Origin: Gonatopus flavifemur
Lineage: Eukaryota > Arthropoda > Insecta > Hymenoptera > Dryinidae
DNA: 64,000 nucleotides
Assembly (NCBI GenBank): GCA_018340375.1
Contig: JAFFJZ010000002.1
Location: 46,334,001 to 46,398,000, forward strand
Reading direction: 5' to 3'
Made by a program: the position numbers and the translations under genes. Shown here in pieces: positions 54,184-64,000 of the stretch. The first letter of the stretch is position 1. The number at the start of each line of letters is the position of its first letter. Below the pieces are notes generated by a model. The model had not been told where the DNA came from, ran no database searches, and saw only the letters and a program-made list of their open reading frames with translations.

Positions 54184-54775
54184 CAGGGCATAATATAAGG
54201 GTCAGTTCTTACCAAAAAGTTAGTTCTAAAAGAAAACGATCAGTTCTAAAACGTACAAACGGTTAGTTCTTAAAAAATTACCCAATTTTCAGTTAAATGT
54301 TTTCCTTGTTATTTTTATTCTTTCAAATCGAGTATCCAATACTGCCCTGGTACAAAATAAGCCTTTCACCTCATATCGAGGGATATCATTAATTCAGTAG
54401 TGATATTCATTCTAAAAAAATCAATCTTGCTGCCAAAAATAAAATCAACGAAGCAGCAAATAATTCAAGAAATACTTGTCACACAAATTTCTCACTCCAT
54501 ATTGGAAGGATTTTCTCTCGAAATAGAAAGACTATTTCTTTTTTTTTCAGCTGATGTTCTCACATCATAGTTTATAAAAAAGGAATCTTGATTAAATAAA
54601 AAGTAATGAGATAGATATATCATTTATTGAATGCATAAATAGATATTAAGTTTATTAATTATCATATGCCGTTTTATTAATTCATAAAGACGATACAATA
54701 CTTGTTTTTTTTTTTTTAGAAATTGAGTGTCCACCGGTTCGGTTAGTTCTTAAATTTTCTTACATTATGCCCTGA
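54184..54775. mobile_element. hAT-like non-autonomous element with 8-bp duplication
   Basis: 592 bp, ends CAGGGCATAATATAAG and CTTACATTATGCCCTG, bounded by the exact 8-mer AAATATTG at 54176-54183 and 54776-54783. Subterminal GTTAGTTCTTAAAAAATT and AGTTCTAAAA motifs recur inside the left part, and GGTTAGTTCTTAAATTTTC near the right, a pattern of repeated transposase-binding sites. No open frame. Confidence 0.9.
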
Positions 54776-54783
54776 AATATTGA

Positions 54784-55449
54784 TATAAATATTTGTACAT
54801 GCAATGGAAAGACTGTGAATGAGATGGTGTTTGCAAATCAATGAAAAAAAAATTATATATATATTAAATTGACTTTATTATGATTGTGGACTACGGATTT
54901 CACAAGAGACATTTTTACACCTGGAGAAAATCATCAACCTTCTCTGTTTTTGTATTTTGTAATTTCTAGATTTTTCCATTCATTTTACTCAAAGACGAGT
55001 TGAGAAAATGAAAAAAATTCAAGTAGAAAAACCTGCCAGGAATACAAAATGTGAAATAGAAAAGAATTGAAAGTAATTGGAAAATCCTATTCTTTTGGAT
55101 CCAAATTTTCCACGGAATGAATGAAAACATCCATAAATGTCGATCTTGTCTATCGAATTTGGTTGTTATTTTATAATGAATGCTTGTAACGGAATTCGAA
55201 AGTTTTCAGGTAATATCATCAATGCACGGACAAGGAATTATCATGTAGAAATTCTATGAACAGTGAAATTACGAATGACACACGAAGAATCCATGTGGTA
55301 TCCGATATCGGCATGGAAGCTGGCCCCGATTCAGGGCCAGCTCCCATGTATGGGCCTCCTATGAGAGTTTATGGTTGGCTTTCGTTACGTTGCCGGATTC
55401 TATCACATTGCATGAGGAATGAACCCGGAATCATTGAATCAGGAATGTT
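54784..55449. other. No gene recognised
   Basis: Includes a GGCCCCGATTCAGGGCC palindrome (about 55322-55339), too short to class. Confidence 0.4.
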
Positions 55450-55457
55450 TAGATATT

Positions 55458-55682
55458 ATGTTGCTGCAGTTTAAATCGTTTATTTAAACGAATTGGTAAT
55501 CGAATAACAAAATTCGCAATTGTTAAAGACCTCCATTTTTGCAGTATACTGCATATTATTTTTTGAGTGGTATTTTCAGTTGCAAGAAGTCAATTCGAAA
55601 CGATAAACACCGATTATTTATCAGATTTCATGAGTCTGAATTTTCCTTGCGTTTTTATAAACGATATAAACTCCAGGAACAA
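55458..55682. mobile_element. MITE, GTTGCTGAAGTTTGAATCG family, copy C
   Basis: Left end ATGTTGCTGCAGTTTAAATC, right end ACGATATAAACTCCAGGAACAA, with the exact 8-mer TAGATATT at 55450-55457 and 55683-55690. Shares AATCGAATAACAAAATTCGC and ACCGATTATTTATC with the other copies. Confidence 0.85.
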
Positions 55683-55690
55683 TAGATATT

Positions 55691-56036
55691 GGGGAATACT
55701 GGTTGCTGGTTGATGGAGAATTCAAACCACTTCTTGAAGAAATTGTAAGAAAGGTATTTAGAGACGAATAAAAAAAATTCCTGAATTAGAAAAATTCCAA
55801 TTGAAAAGCCGGAAGCCTGCTATTGTTCTCTTTGATCGCATTCCAGACTATACTAAAAATTTTTAGAATTGTTGAAGGGCACTCGAGTACCAATAAAAGT
55901 GAGCCAAATTTTGCGCTGTCTTCATAAATGATGCCTTCAACGGGAATTTTCAACGGATGATGATGAAATCCACGCCCAGGATAAGACTCTAAAGTTAACT
56001 TTAAGTCTTTTCCTGATTTTCTGGCGAGTATGCACT
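55691..56036. other. No gene recognised
   Basis: Unique sequence between MITEs. The minus-strand frame at 55786-56046 has no domain. Confidence 0.4.
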
Positions 56037-56280
56037 GAGAACCCAATTTTCCTAATTCAAGTAAAATTTTCTAGGCTCAAGAAAAAAATGAGTTTTGTCC
56101 CAGCGACAAGAAAAATTTTCTCATTTCAAGAAATCCTTTCTACGAGTGTAGAGTTTTAGTTGAATCAAATACATTTTTAGTGGAATCAAATAAAAATACA
56201 CTGGATGCAACGAAATGTCTAGCAGGTTCATATTCGAGTAGTAAATCATTTTTTTGGGTGCGAAACAAAACATTTCAGTG
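56037..56280. mobile_element. CACTGAGAACCC MITE, one-ended
   Basis: Left end CACTGAGAACCCAATTTTCC. It then holds AATTCAAGTAAAATTTTC and CAAGAAAAATTTTCTCATTTC, loosely like the 42697/43300 fragments. Near 56270 GAAACAAAACATTTCAGTG could be its right end. Confidence 0.45.
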
Positions 56281-56998
56281 CATGTATATCTTTAATCATT
56301 TCATTTAAAATACCTATATTTTCTTATTCGGGTGGGTGCGCACAAACACGATTTTGATATAATATTTTCTTGAAAGTTTAACAGAGAATATGGAGGAAAA
56401 TTTATATAACTAATGATTGTGAATTATTCCAATGAGGAATAAGATCATCGTAGATAAAACTTTGTTAAAAATTCAGCATGCACGATAATGTAGTCAATAC
56501 ATTCATTTCATGCTTGAAAAATTACAATTTTCTTCAAGTTTCGCACCCTATGATTTCTCAACTATTGTGTCACCTTTGCGGTTTTTTATTCAAATCATAT
56601 TGAGAAAAACACAATAACAGCTTTGAATGCTGTATTTCATTTGATATGCAAGAACAACTTTTCATATTCACTTATAACGTCTTTTCTTGTCATTCATGTT
56701 ACGTACATTGCATTCCTTATATAATTTTCTGTAAAATTCCATTGATACATTTGAATTCCACAGAAAATTTTACGAAGTATATCTTACAAAAATTATAGAG
56801 ACTTTTCCCCAATCCAATGGTTGGATTCCATCGTCCGATAGTGGGTGAATTACTACCCACACAGCACTTTTGGTCTTCAAGATATCTTGAGGAACTGTTC
56901 AGAAAAGTGTAAAAAGTCTTATGCAACGTAAAAGATATCCTTAAGGGGATACGAGCGGCGTGGCAGCAGCCAAATCGTTTGTAACAAACTATGGACAA

Positions 56999-57092
56999 AC
57001 ACTTCATATTAATTAAAATATCGCTCTGTACAGCACCTCTACTTGAATCAGAGAAAAGCTGTACAGAGCGATATTTTGATCCAAATGAAGCG
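56999..57092. mobile_element. Small palindrome nested in the CCCACACAGCAC foldback
   Basis: ACTTCATATTAATTAAAATA and TCGCTCTGTACAGC on the left mirror GCTGTACAGAGCGATATTTT and GATCCAAATGAAG on the right. It may be the core of the foldback or a separate MITE. A similar block (TTTGATATAAATGAAG, then CTCTCTGTGCAG) occurs at 57737-57765. Confidence 0.6.
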
Positions 57093-57100
57093 CCTCCCTA

Positions 57101-57321
57101 CACGGAGAGAAATTTGTAGTTAAATTCACTATGTTATTATTGTTTCCGAGGAACAGACTGAACTATGACGGGTTCCCCCATAAAACATAGTAAATATGAT
57201 CAGCATTCTATTGTTGTACCATAGTAAAAATATGCCCTTCATAGTAAAATCCGACAGAATTCAGTCTGTTCCTCGGGAACAATAATAACATAGTAAATTT
57301 AACTACAAATTTCTCTCCGTG
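57101..57321. mobile_element. MITE, TAGTTAAATTTACTATG family, complete copy
   Basis: 221 bp, ends CACGGAGAGAAATTTGTAG and CTACAAATTTCTCTCCGTG, TA on both sides. The arms share ATTGTTTCCGAGGAACAGAC and GTCTGTTCCTCGGGAACAAT. It is the reference for the damaged copies at 5963-6156 and 18200-18556. Confidence 0.9.
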
Positions 57322-57565
57322 TATAGTTTGTCATAAACGATTTGGCTGATGCCACGCCGCTCGTATCCCCTTAAGATGTCTAAAACAGTTCTTACTTCTA
57401 AGAGACATCTAAAAGATACCTTCTAGAAGATCTAAAACTTTTCTTCCAAGATTATATCTTTCAGATATCTTATAGAAATCTTTTAGAAGTAAGAACTGTT
57501 TCGAATCTCTTAAAGACATCTTTTCATGTTGCATAATCTTTTAGAATTGAAATGCTGTGTGGGTA

Positions 57566-58007
57566 TTTTCACCAAGATAAATGATGCTTGTTTATGATGT
57601 TCACTTGAAGAACCATCTCGCTTTTTGTACATTTCTGAATCCTCTTCACCAAAGGAAGAGCCTGGTTATCGTTATTAAGGAGATACCAGTGCTGGTAAAT
57701 TAGCTAAATTTATCCTGCGTTGTATCAAAAAATGCTTTGATATAAATGAAGTATCTCTCTGTGCAGACCTTCTGGGTATACTAAAGTGGATGAATATTTC
57801 AATTACATCAAAGAATTTGCCGGCTTTGTTAATGCCTTAACGAAGATAGAAATTCAATAGAAATCATACATTATATTGATATCATGAAGCTGAAATTATG
57901 AGATGAGAATTATGAGAACCATCAATCAATTTTTCATGAGAAAAATATAGAATTTGCGCTTCATATTTGAATCGGAAGTAAGTAAAGTCTAGTAAGGCCT
58001 AAAGAAT
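57566..58007. other. No gene recognised
   Basis: Apart from the 57737-57765 echo of the preceding palindrome I see only unique sequence. Confidence 0.4.
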
Positions 58008-58238
58008 GACTAAAGTGATTTCTACTAGGGAAATTTCAAGCAGGGTACGGTTATCACATTGATTTTGTTACTTCGCTGGTGAAAAAGGCTTCTAAAATTC
58101 TATTCCCAAACCAAAACACAATAGAAAACATGTGATTGGTTAATCATCACCAAGATTTAATAACTGTTACCAGAATTTGTCACTCATTATTTCAAGTTTG
58201 GTAAATGAAACCAAATCCTAGTAGAAATCACTTTAGTC
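58008..58238. mobile_element. MITE, GACTAAAGTGATTTCTACTAGG termini
   Basis: GACTAAAGTGATTTCTACTA at the left and TAGTAGAAATCACTTTAGTC at the right are exact inverse complements over at least 20 bases. Between them AAATTTCAAGCAGGGTACG follows the left end. If the outer GACTAAAGTGATTT is flanking sequence, the element would start at CTACTAGGG, like others of the TAGAAATTT group. Confidence 0.7.
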
Positions 58239-58242
58239 GTTC

Positions 58243-59040
58243 TCCTAATATAATAGAAATTTGACAGGGAATTCCCTATTAGAAGCATGGCCCTCGTAAG
58301 GCTGCAATAGGGAACTCCTAATTAAGGAAAACTTTTAATTACCTTATCAGGTCCTGACATGGCATCCTGTTTAGGACCTTACAACAATGTAACGCAAGGT
58401 TGTTGACAGGTCCCAGTCAGATTTTTCCTTTCAGTAACTCAGACATGGTATTCCTATCAGAACCTAATCAGGATTGCCTTGACTCATCCGTATTTGAATT
58501 TTGAGGTAACTATCAAGATGTCTTGATTCGGACCTGATCAGGATTGCCTTGCCCCATCCGTATTTCAATCATTTGATAACCGACAAGACAGCCGAATCAG
58601 GACCTGATCAATTCAGAACGATGAATGTATCAAACTATTCAGAATTTTCACAGGACTCATTAGAAATTTACCTGTCTTTTTTAAATGTTCAACTGAGGTC
58701 TATTTGGATCATCAGTAGAATTTCTTCTGTTGGGGGAGTTCCAGAAAATTTTATGAAAAGTGAATTCCATGAAAATTAAATTGAATGTTAGAATATAGTT
58801 TAGATGAGGTCGTGATTGGGAATTCCGCTACCACCCGGATCAGGTCCTGATTGGGAATTCAATTACTACCCTGATCAGATCCTGATTGGGAAACGTTTGG
58901 TTTTCCTGATCAGGACCTTGTCTTTTCCCTGCGTTACATTTTTGTCAGGGTCTTATCAGATACTCAAGTCAGGCTCTGAACGGGAATCAGGCATGCCTGA
59001 TCTGGACCTGATGTTTTCCATATCAAAATTTCTACTAGGG
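58243..59040. mobile_element. TAGAAATTT-type MITE with TCAGGTCCTGA repeats
   Basis: The left edge has TAATAGAAATTTGACAGGG, and the right edge ATATCAAAATTTCTACTAGGG is followed by TA. Inside, GGATTGCCTTG(A/C)C(C/T)CATCCGTATTT is tandemly duplicated (58474-58505 and 58542-58570), and AGGTCCTGATTGGGAATTC recurs at 58845 and, as a variant, 58870. The wording resembles 20481-21103 and 32102-32946. Confidence 0.6.
58870..59037 (+). repeat. 168-bp near-identical direct duplication, copy 1
   Basis: Nearly identical to 59466-59633 (shared GGGAAACGTTTGGTTTTCCT, TTTTCCCTGCGTTACATTTT, GGAATCAGGCATGCCTGATC, ending AAAATTTCTACTA). Confidence 0.9.
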
Positions 59041-59465
59041 TACGTATGACAGCGTCCTTTACTGTTTTTTGAAGATATAAAAGCCGCATTTTTGACAAAA
59101 ATGAGTTTTTCATATCATTTTAGTCTTTAAAAACTCTGCATTCTACTGTATTTTTCCATTTGGAAAAAACATATTACTTTTTTAATGGACAGCGGTTTAA
59201 AGTACGAAGAAATTAATCAAGTTCCAGTTTTTCTTGATTTTCTCGAATTCAAGTCAAATGCAGCTTTATAGTTTTCGCATGGAAACCCTTAATGATTGAT
59301 CGGAAATGGTCCAAAAAAATCTCAACATCCAAGGATTTTTCAAATTTTGTATAAGATTTATTCACAAAAAATCAGTTTACATACAAATCTCAACAATTAT
59401 TCGAGTATTGTACATAATTTATTAAACTTCGAGTTTATTAGGTCACATTTGAATGAGTTCATCCG
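59041..59465. other. No gene recognised
   Basis: Unique AT-rich sequence separating the two 168-bp copies. Confidence 0.45.
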
Positions 59466-59633
59466 CCTGATCAGATCCCGATTGGGAAACGTTTGGTTTT
59501 CCTGATCAGGACCTTGTCTTTTCCCTGCGTTACATTTTTGTCAGGGCCTTATCGGATACTCAAGTCAGGCCCTGAACGGGAATCAGGCATGCCTGATCTG
59601 AACCTGATGTTTTCCATATCAAAATTTCTACTA
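59466..59633 (+). repeat. 168-bp near-identical direct duplication, copy 2
   Basis: Same orientation as 58870-59037, with a handful of substitutions (for example TCAGATCCCG for TCAGATCCTG). It stops at CTACTA without the GGG terminus, so it looks like the truncated end of a second MITE copy. Confidence 0.9.
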
Positions 59634-59688
59634 TCGTTGATTATAATTAACATATTTATTTCACTATATTCAACTACGAGATTTGATA

Positions 59689-59901
59689 TGCTCTTGAAGT
59701 TTGAATCGTTTACAGAAACGAACCGAAATTTTGACGTCACAAAATCTGATGAACCATCGTTATTTTCCATTTCGAATCAACTCCTTGGAACTGAAAACAT
59801 TGTTGAAAAAATGTACTGCAAGATTTTTGGTCTCTAATAACTGAATATCGTGTTGTTCGAGCACTCATTCGTTTTAATAAACGATTCAAACTTCAGCAAC
59901 A
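59689..59901. mobile_element. MITE, GTTGCTGAAGTTTGAATCG family, copy D
   Basis: Left GCTCTTGAAGTTTGAATCGT, right AACGATTCAAACTTCAGCAAC. Compared with other copies the interior is rearranged: AAATCTGATGAACCATCG and CGAATCAACTCCTTGGAACT appear in inverse orientation. Target duplication not clear. Confidence 0.75.
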
Positions 59902-59923
59902 TGATGTGATATAAATCACCAAA

Positions 59924-60032
59924 CCCACACAGCACCACAGTCCCAGAAGAATTCATAAAGAATTCTTATTGAACAGATTTTGTTCTTTATGAATTCTTTG
60001 AGGATTCTCCTGGAACTGTGGTGCTGTGAGGG
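59924..60032. mobile_element. MITE, CCCACACAGCACCACAG family
   Basis: 109 bp hairpin: CCCACACAGCACCACAGTCC and AACTGTGGTGCTGTGAGGG; inner AAGAATTCATAAAGAA faces TTCTTTATGAATTCTT. Confidence 0.8.
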
Positions 60033-60074
60033 AATGCTGGTAACTGTAGCTATATCGGGTTTTTAGCGCGAGAA

Positions 60075-60336
60075 CCCATACAGCACAAAAGTCCCCGCGA
60101 AGAGCTCCCGTTACGACAGTAAACATGAATTCATTATGAATAGTTTGAATTCAATATGAACTCTTGATGAATAATTTAATCTTCAGAAAGAATTCATATC
60201 ACGAATTCATAAAGAACTATTCAGGCATTCAACATGTATGCATTTTGAATTCATTTTTACTGTCATAGCGGGGACTGTTCAAGGAGTTCTTTCAGAAGTT
60301 TTTATGAATTCAAAATGATCATTTGTGCTGTCTGGG
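60075..60336. mobile_element. MITE, CCCATACAGCACAAAAG family
   Basis: Ends CCCATACAGCACAAAAGTCC and CATTTGTGCTGTCTGGG. The arms carry GTCCCCGCGAAGAGCTCC and GAGTTCTTTCAGAAG around ATGAATTCATTATGAATAG-like repeats. GACAGTAAACATGAATTC faces GAATTCATTTTTACTGTC. Confidence 0.75.
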
Positions 60337-61559
60337 AAGTACCGGAAGACTTCGTCTAATCGCGATGAAATGAGGCTTCATTAGGAAAACTGACCGAAAA
60401 TCACAAAATTTTGAATTTTCAGTCAATCATATTGAAAGATTTATGCGCATTTGATATACGTTAAATTGAATACAGCACGACGAATATTAATTTGAGGTGA
60501 TGATAATTTATCTTCCTCAATAACGATTGATTAACTATTAACAAACGTGACATAGCATTTTTTAATGACTGATACATTTTTTTCTGATAAAAAATAGTTG
60601 AATCATGATTATCTGAAATTATTATTCCCTCGTTCATATTGATTGATATCAAACTTCGAGTATGTTGAGCATGAAATGGTGCCTTTCCGTTACCGTCAAA
60701 CAGTCAAAGTGAACCCATAAAAAATATTCGATGATCGATTTCTGGTTAGAGTGATTGGTTTGATGTCAAGTTTCAAGAAAAAAAAAATTGCAAAATGTTA
60801 TGAAATAAGTTTTTGTATTCTATATGATGTATAATATTTTGCGTATTATTATAAACAATCTACAACGTCGAAGATTTACTGGAGGTCAATCATATAAAAA
60901 AAAAGAAAAAAATCAACGAAATGTATATAAATTGTTATTGACATGATGCAAGATGACTCGAAATTACGCATGTGCAATTCGAATTTTTTGGTTTAAAGAA
61001 TGTTTAGACGTGGTTGAATGATTGCCACCATTGCTATTCAAGGTAACAAGTCGATTCTTCAAAGGTCAGTGGACCTATCGTTATCCGAATCCATCTTTAC
61101 TAGTTTAATTCATTCGTATCAGGGACTCATATCGATGTCGAAGTACGAGTCTTCAAGGTATATTTCCGCAATGTGTTTAGAGCGTCTTGGATTTTTTTGC
61201 GACTCTTTCCTCTCTGGGCGTTCAAGAAACGTACGAATCCGCTATGAATAGACTATATCGATGTGCAACTTATAACGTATAGGGTCCGTTGATGCTAATT
61301 TTAACACATTTTTTTCCTACCTCTCACGTTATTTGGCTGCACGACTCGTGCCAACACGGTTTACCGATTTTCAACTTCGTTTCTGAGAAACTCCAGTCGA
61401 ATGACTGTTCCTGAAACCGCATAGATCTTTCGCCTTGTGAGGTAATGATCTGAAAATCAATTTCGACGCATAGAATATCTAATTTGATGTTGATATCGTG
61501 GATATGTTTTGATAGAAATTTCATCGTATCAAGTCCTACTCTTTTTTGTAAACTTCGAT
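60337..61559. other. No gene recognised
   Basis: Unique sequence. The 77-codon frame at 61018-61251 (+) has no domain that I can identify. Confidence 0.45.
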
Positions 61560-61678
61560 TTTACTGCGTTTGTAATGTACTGGAATTTTACGAATTTTGT
61601 ACTGTCAAATTCCAGTGAATGTGTTAGAATATTTCAGTAAGTGTGAAAATACTGAAAGTTTTCGCCTGGATAGCATCG
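61560..61678. repeat. Fragment of an ACTGGAATTTTAC repeat family
   Basis: ACTGGAATTTTACGAATTTTG and CAAATTCCAGTGAATGTG match the interior of the element at 63798-63971 (AATTCCAGTGAATGTGGTG). Confidence 0.55.
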
Positions 61679-62064
61679 CACGGAGAAAAATGCAGCTCGA
61701 CAGGAAAGTAATCTTTTGATGAAAATTGAAGAAAAACTCTTAAAATCTAAGAGTTTTTTTCCAAGTAGCGTAGTGAAGAGGAAACGGTTCACATTTTTGT
61801 TGAATTCTATTTGAAAAACACTGCAAAATTATCAATACTTCACAAAGAATAGAAAGATTTCGAAATTTTCGTATCCACTTTGTAAAATTTCAGGCGCGAC
61901 TTTGGAAAAGTTCATATATCTTTCTATTGTTTGTTAAGTATTGATAATTTTGCAGTGTTTTTGTAATAGAATTCAACAAAAATGTGAACCGTTTTCTCTT
62001 TACTACGCTACTTGAGAAAAACTCTTAGATTTTAGGAAATATCCTCGGATTTTAAGAGTTCCCA
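61679..62064. mobile_element. MITE, CACGGAGAAAAATGCAG family, copy 2 (right end lost)
   Basis: Left end CACGGAGAAAAATGCAGC; shares with 5517-5962 the blocks AAAACACTGCAAAATTATCA and TTAAGTATTGATAATTTTGC. Arms pair as ACTCTTAAAATCTAAGAG and CTTAGATTTTAGG. The right terminus is replaced at about 62064 by the next element. Confidence 0.75.
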
Positions 62065-62970
62065 TGCAAACATTTTTGGGCTCCCCCGATGCTGACAATA
62101 AAATATAGCTTGGCGCAATGTTGACAGACAAGGCTTGGCAATCTATAAATCTTCAATGTTGATTAACAATAAATACAATGTTGCACCGATGTCGGTGTTC
62201 GACGGATTTCGTTTGTCAGCCTATTGTTGCGAAACAATTGCGCCAATCTTTGCTCTTGGTTGGCTCATCCTTGGTCCAACATTGACTAAACGATAGATTA
62301 CATTCGACGCCAGGATCATTCGAAATATGGTTCAATATTGCCCCAAACTTTGGCCTAGTTTCGGTAGAAATTAGCTTTCAATGTAGCGCCGATCATTGGT
62401 AATAGCATGGCTCAATATTGGCAACCTATATAATATTTTTGCTACCTCACTAATCAATTGTTTCTCGCGAGTGATGGAGCGCGTATACGAAGAATATGTA
62501 AGGCTTAAGTAAGTCTTTGGAAGAACAGTCAATCGCTCTTTACTATGAGTCACACCAGAGGGCTCTCACCGCTGATCTATCATACATTGTGTCTACTTCT
62601 CATGGCAAAATTTACCGACATAACATGCCGAGTTGTTCACAACCAAATGAGGGGAAAACAATAAGACTTCAAACAACATATGTCAGAAATTGCGAAATGC
62701 GCATGCTTTTGATACTTTTCTAGATTAAATATTTTTTACTTTCATCATTGGCGTAGCATTGACAAACAAAATTTCCAATTGTTTGCCAATGATGGTATAT
62801 TTCATTGCCATTGTTTCATCGATGATGAGACTTCATTGGGAAAACACGTAGGTGAATCATAAAATGATGTTATCATTCCAGGTTTACGCCATGCTTGGTT
62901 GCCAAGCTTCGGCCATACTTTATCTACGTTGCCCCATGCTAGCGCCAATTGTAAATTTCTATGTGGGTTT
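62065..62970. mobile_element. CAAGC/GCTTGG-rich foldback remnant
   Basis: CAATGTTGACAGACAAGGCTTGGCAATC and similar segments (quoted in part: AGACAAGGCTTGGCAATC) recur. 62860-62965 is, in inverse orientation, homologous to 18705-18800: AATGATGTTATCATTCCAGG, CGCCATGCTTGGTTGCC, CCATGCTAGCGCC. No confident borders; the right edge adjoins the CATTTTTCTCCGTG end at 63013-63026. Confidence 0.5.
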
Positions 62971-63026
62971 CTCTTCAATTTTCATCAAAAGATTACTTTG
63001 CTCTCGGGCTGCATTTTTCTCCGTGC

Positions 63027-63620
63027 GGGAGGTTTTCCGACCGTTCAGATAACGTACTTGTTCTCACAGAAAACGTCCAAATAAAATCCCAGGACGTTCT
63101 AAAAACGTCGCATGTACGTCCCAGGGACATACAAATGTTCTGTGATGTTCAATTTATGTCCACCATAAAGATGTCAATGACGTTCTGCGATACTACGCAT
63201 ATGTTTGTAAAGATTAGTTTTCATGAAAGTACGTTTAGGAAATGTAACGAGAACGTCCCGTGATGGATGAAAAAGACGTACCGGGAACGTATTCAGGTGC
63301 ATCAAAAATGAACGTTCTCCGAACGTATTTGAACTTACCTCTGGTGAAAATCCAAAAGTGGAGGAAGCGGATATTGGAACAAATGAAACGTGAAAAAATG
63401 TTCCAATTCACTCAAAATTACACTTATGTGACTCTTCGCTCGCGTTTTCGTTACGCTTTCGTTTCGCTTCAACGCTTCATTTTCACCACCCTATTCCAAA
63501 TGTCCGACAGATAATTTTCTGTCAGGATTTGGTCGGTTTTTGTCCCAGGCATGATGATTTCCGACGGAACCAGGCAGAATTTTGACCGGAATCTGTCAGG
63601 ATCTGTCGGACATTCTTAAT
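63027..63620. repeat. ACGT-rich block and TCTGTCAGGA block
   Basis: 63040-63330 repeats AACGTCC, GACGTTCT and GAACGT in both orientations, a pattern of a decayed palindromic element. 63495-63605 repeats CCGACAGAT, TCTGTCAGGATTTGGTCGG, TCTGTCAGGATCTGTCGGAC. No termini or genes supported. Confidence 0.4.
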
Positions 63621-63797
63621 AGGGCAGGGTACTTCCCGAAGACGAAGCGCAAAGAACTGAGGTTATGTTTCTAAGTCCAGAGGACTTTCAATGCTATCTG
63701 GGCGATCAGTAAACTTTTTTTACAATGTAGGGATATAGAAGGGAAATCTTCGAAAGTCGAAATGTCAATTCTTCCAGCATGCCGATGCGTCTTGGTA

Positions 63798-63971
63798 CAC
63801 TGGAAAATTTCGGTACATTCATTTTCTACTACACTTACTGAAATTTTACGGATTTTATATCGTAAAATTCCAATTTTTGCAGCGAAATTCCAGTGAATGT
63901 GGTGAAATATTCCTGTAAATATGCTGGAATGTCTAGTCCAAAATACCGGTTACTAAAATTGTTTTGCAGTG
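63798..63971. mobile_element. CACTGGAAAATTTCGG MITE
   Basis: Left end CACTGGAAAATTTCGGTACA after TA; right end TACCGGTTACTAAAATTGTT then TTGCAGTG. Inner AAATTTTACGGATTTTATAT and AAAATTCCAATTTTTGCAGC are AT-rich and partly paired. The right TA is not conserved (CT). Confidence 0.55.
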
Positions 63972-64000
63972 CTCTTTACTATCACTGATGGAGAAAATAA

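Larger units (their letters stand above)
56856..57563. mobile_element. Foldback, CCCACACAGCAC family, with two nested palindromes
   Basis: Ends CCCACACAGCACTTTTGG and TTGAAATGCTGTGTGGG, TA on both sides (56854-56855, 57564-57565). The arms share TATCCTTAAGGGGATACGAG and CGGCGTGGCAGCAGCC with their inverses (CTCGTATCCCCTTAAGATG, GATGCCACGCCG) and CAAATCGTTTGTAACAAACT. The centre holds first a small palindrome at 56999-57092 and next to it the 221-bp MITE 57101-57321. Confidence 0.85.

Overview
This window reads as AT-rich, repeat-dense, non-coding DNA from an insect (arthropod at least). The support is an exon of the SCF-ligase RING-box protein Roc2/RNF7 (42052-42233) whose spacer between zinc ligands matches insect rather than vertebrate proteins as I remember them, four Tc1/mariner-type transposons (one mauritiana-type copy intact), and many short inverted-repeat elements (MITEs). 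I cannot name the order with certainty; a hymenopteran would fit. No bacterial operons, rRNA, CRISPR array or viral genes are visible.

Layout. 0-6 kb: MITEs, several nested (a hAT-like element sits in a CACTG-type MITE terminus at 1000-1294). 6.9-9.4 kb: a 2.5-kb foldback element with 1.1-1.3 kb near-identical arms, an internal 173-bp tandem repeat and a 9-bp target duplication. 9.4-23 kb: more MITEs, including a 1.3-kb foldback inserted in another MITE's terminus (18563-19872). 23-30.6 kb: three mariners (an irritans-type ruin, an intact mauritiana-type copy, a degraded relative) and a tRNA-derived SINE. 31.9-33.1 kb: a MITE split by another MITE. 34.8-36.8 kb: a DD41D Tc1/mariner element with intact ORF and very long inverted repeats. 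39-41.4 kb: a CAAGC-rich foldback. 42.05-42.48 kb: the Roc2 terminal exon, 3' UTR and poly(A) signal, the only confident host gene. 44.6-47 kb: a composite foldback carrying two divergent fragments of a repeated arthropod ORF, itself riddled with MITEs. 47.5-48.9 kb: a TTAA-flanked piggyBac-like non-autonomous element. 50-64 kb: hAT-like and other MITEs, stacked insertions and internal duplications.

How the parts relate. Most recognisable elements belong to a few non-autonomous families: (i) CAC(T/G)G...C(A/C)GTG termini with a 2-bp TA or TG duplication; (ii) termini of the form CCC...TAGAAATTT with TA duplication; (iii) a roughly 220-bp family ending in GTTGCTGAAGTTTGAATCG with 8-10-bp duplications; (iv) CCCACACAGCAC elements with TA duplication; (v) hAT-like CAG...CTG elements with 8-bp duplications. 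Their nesting gives a relative insertion order. The only complete transposases are those of the mauritiana-type mariner and the DD41D element. Limits: everything was read by eye; outer borders of decayed elements are approximate, and superfamily names for elements without transposase are inferences from termini and duplications.
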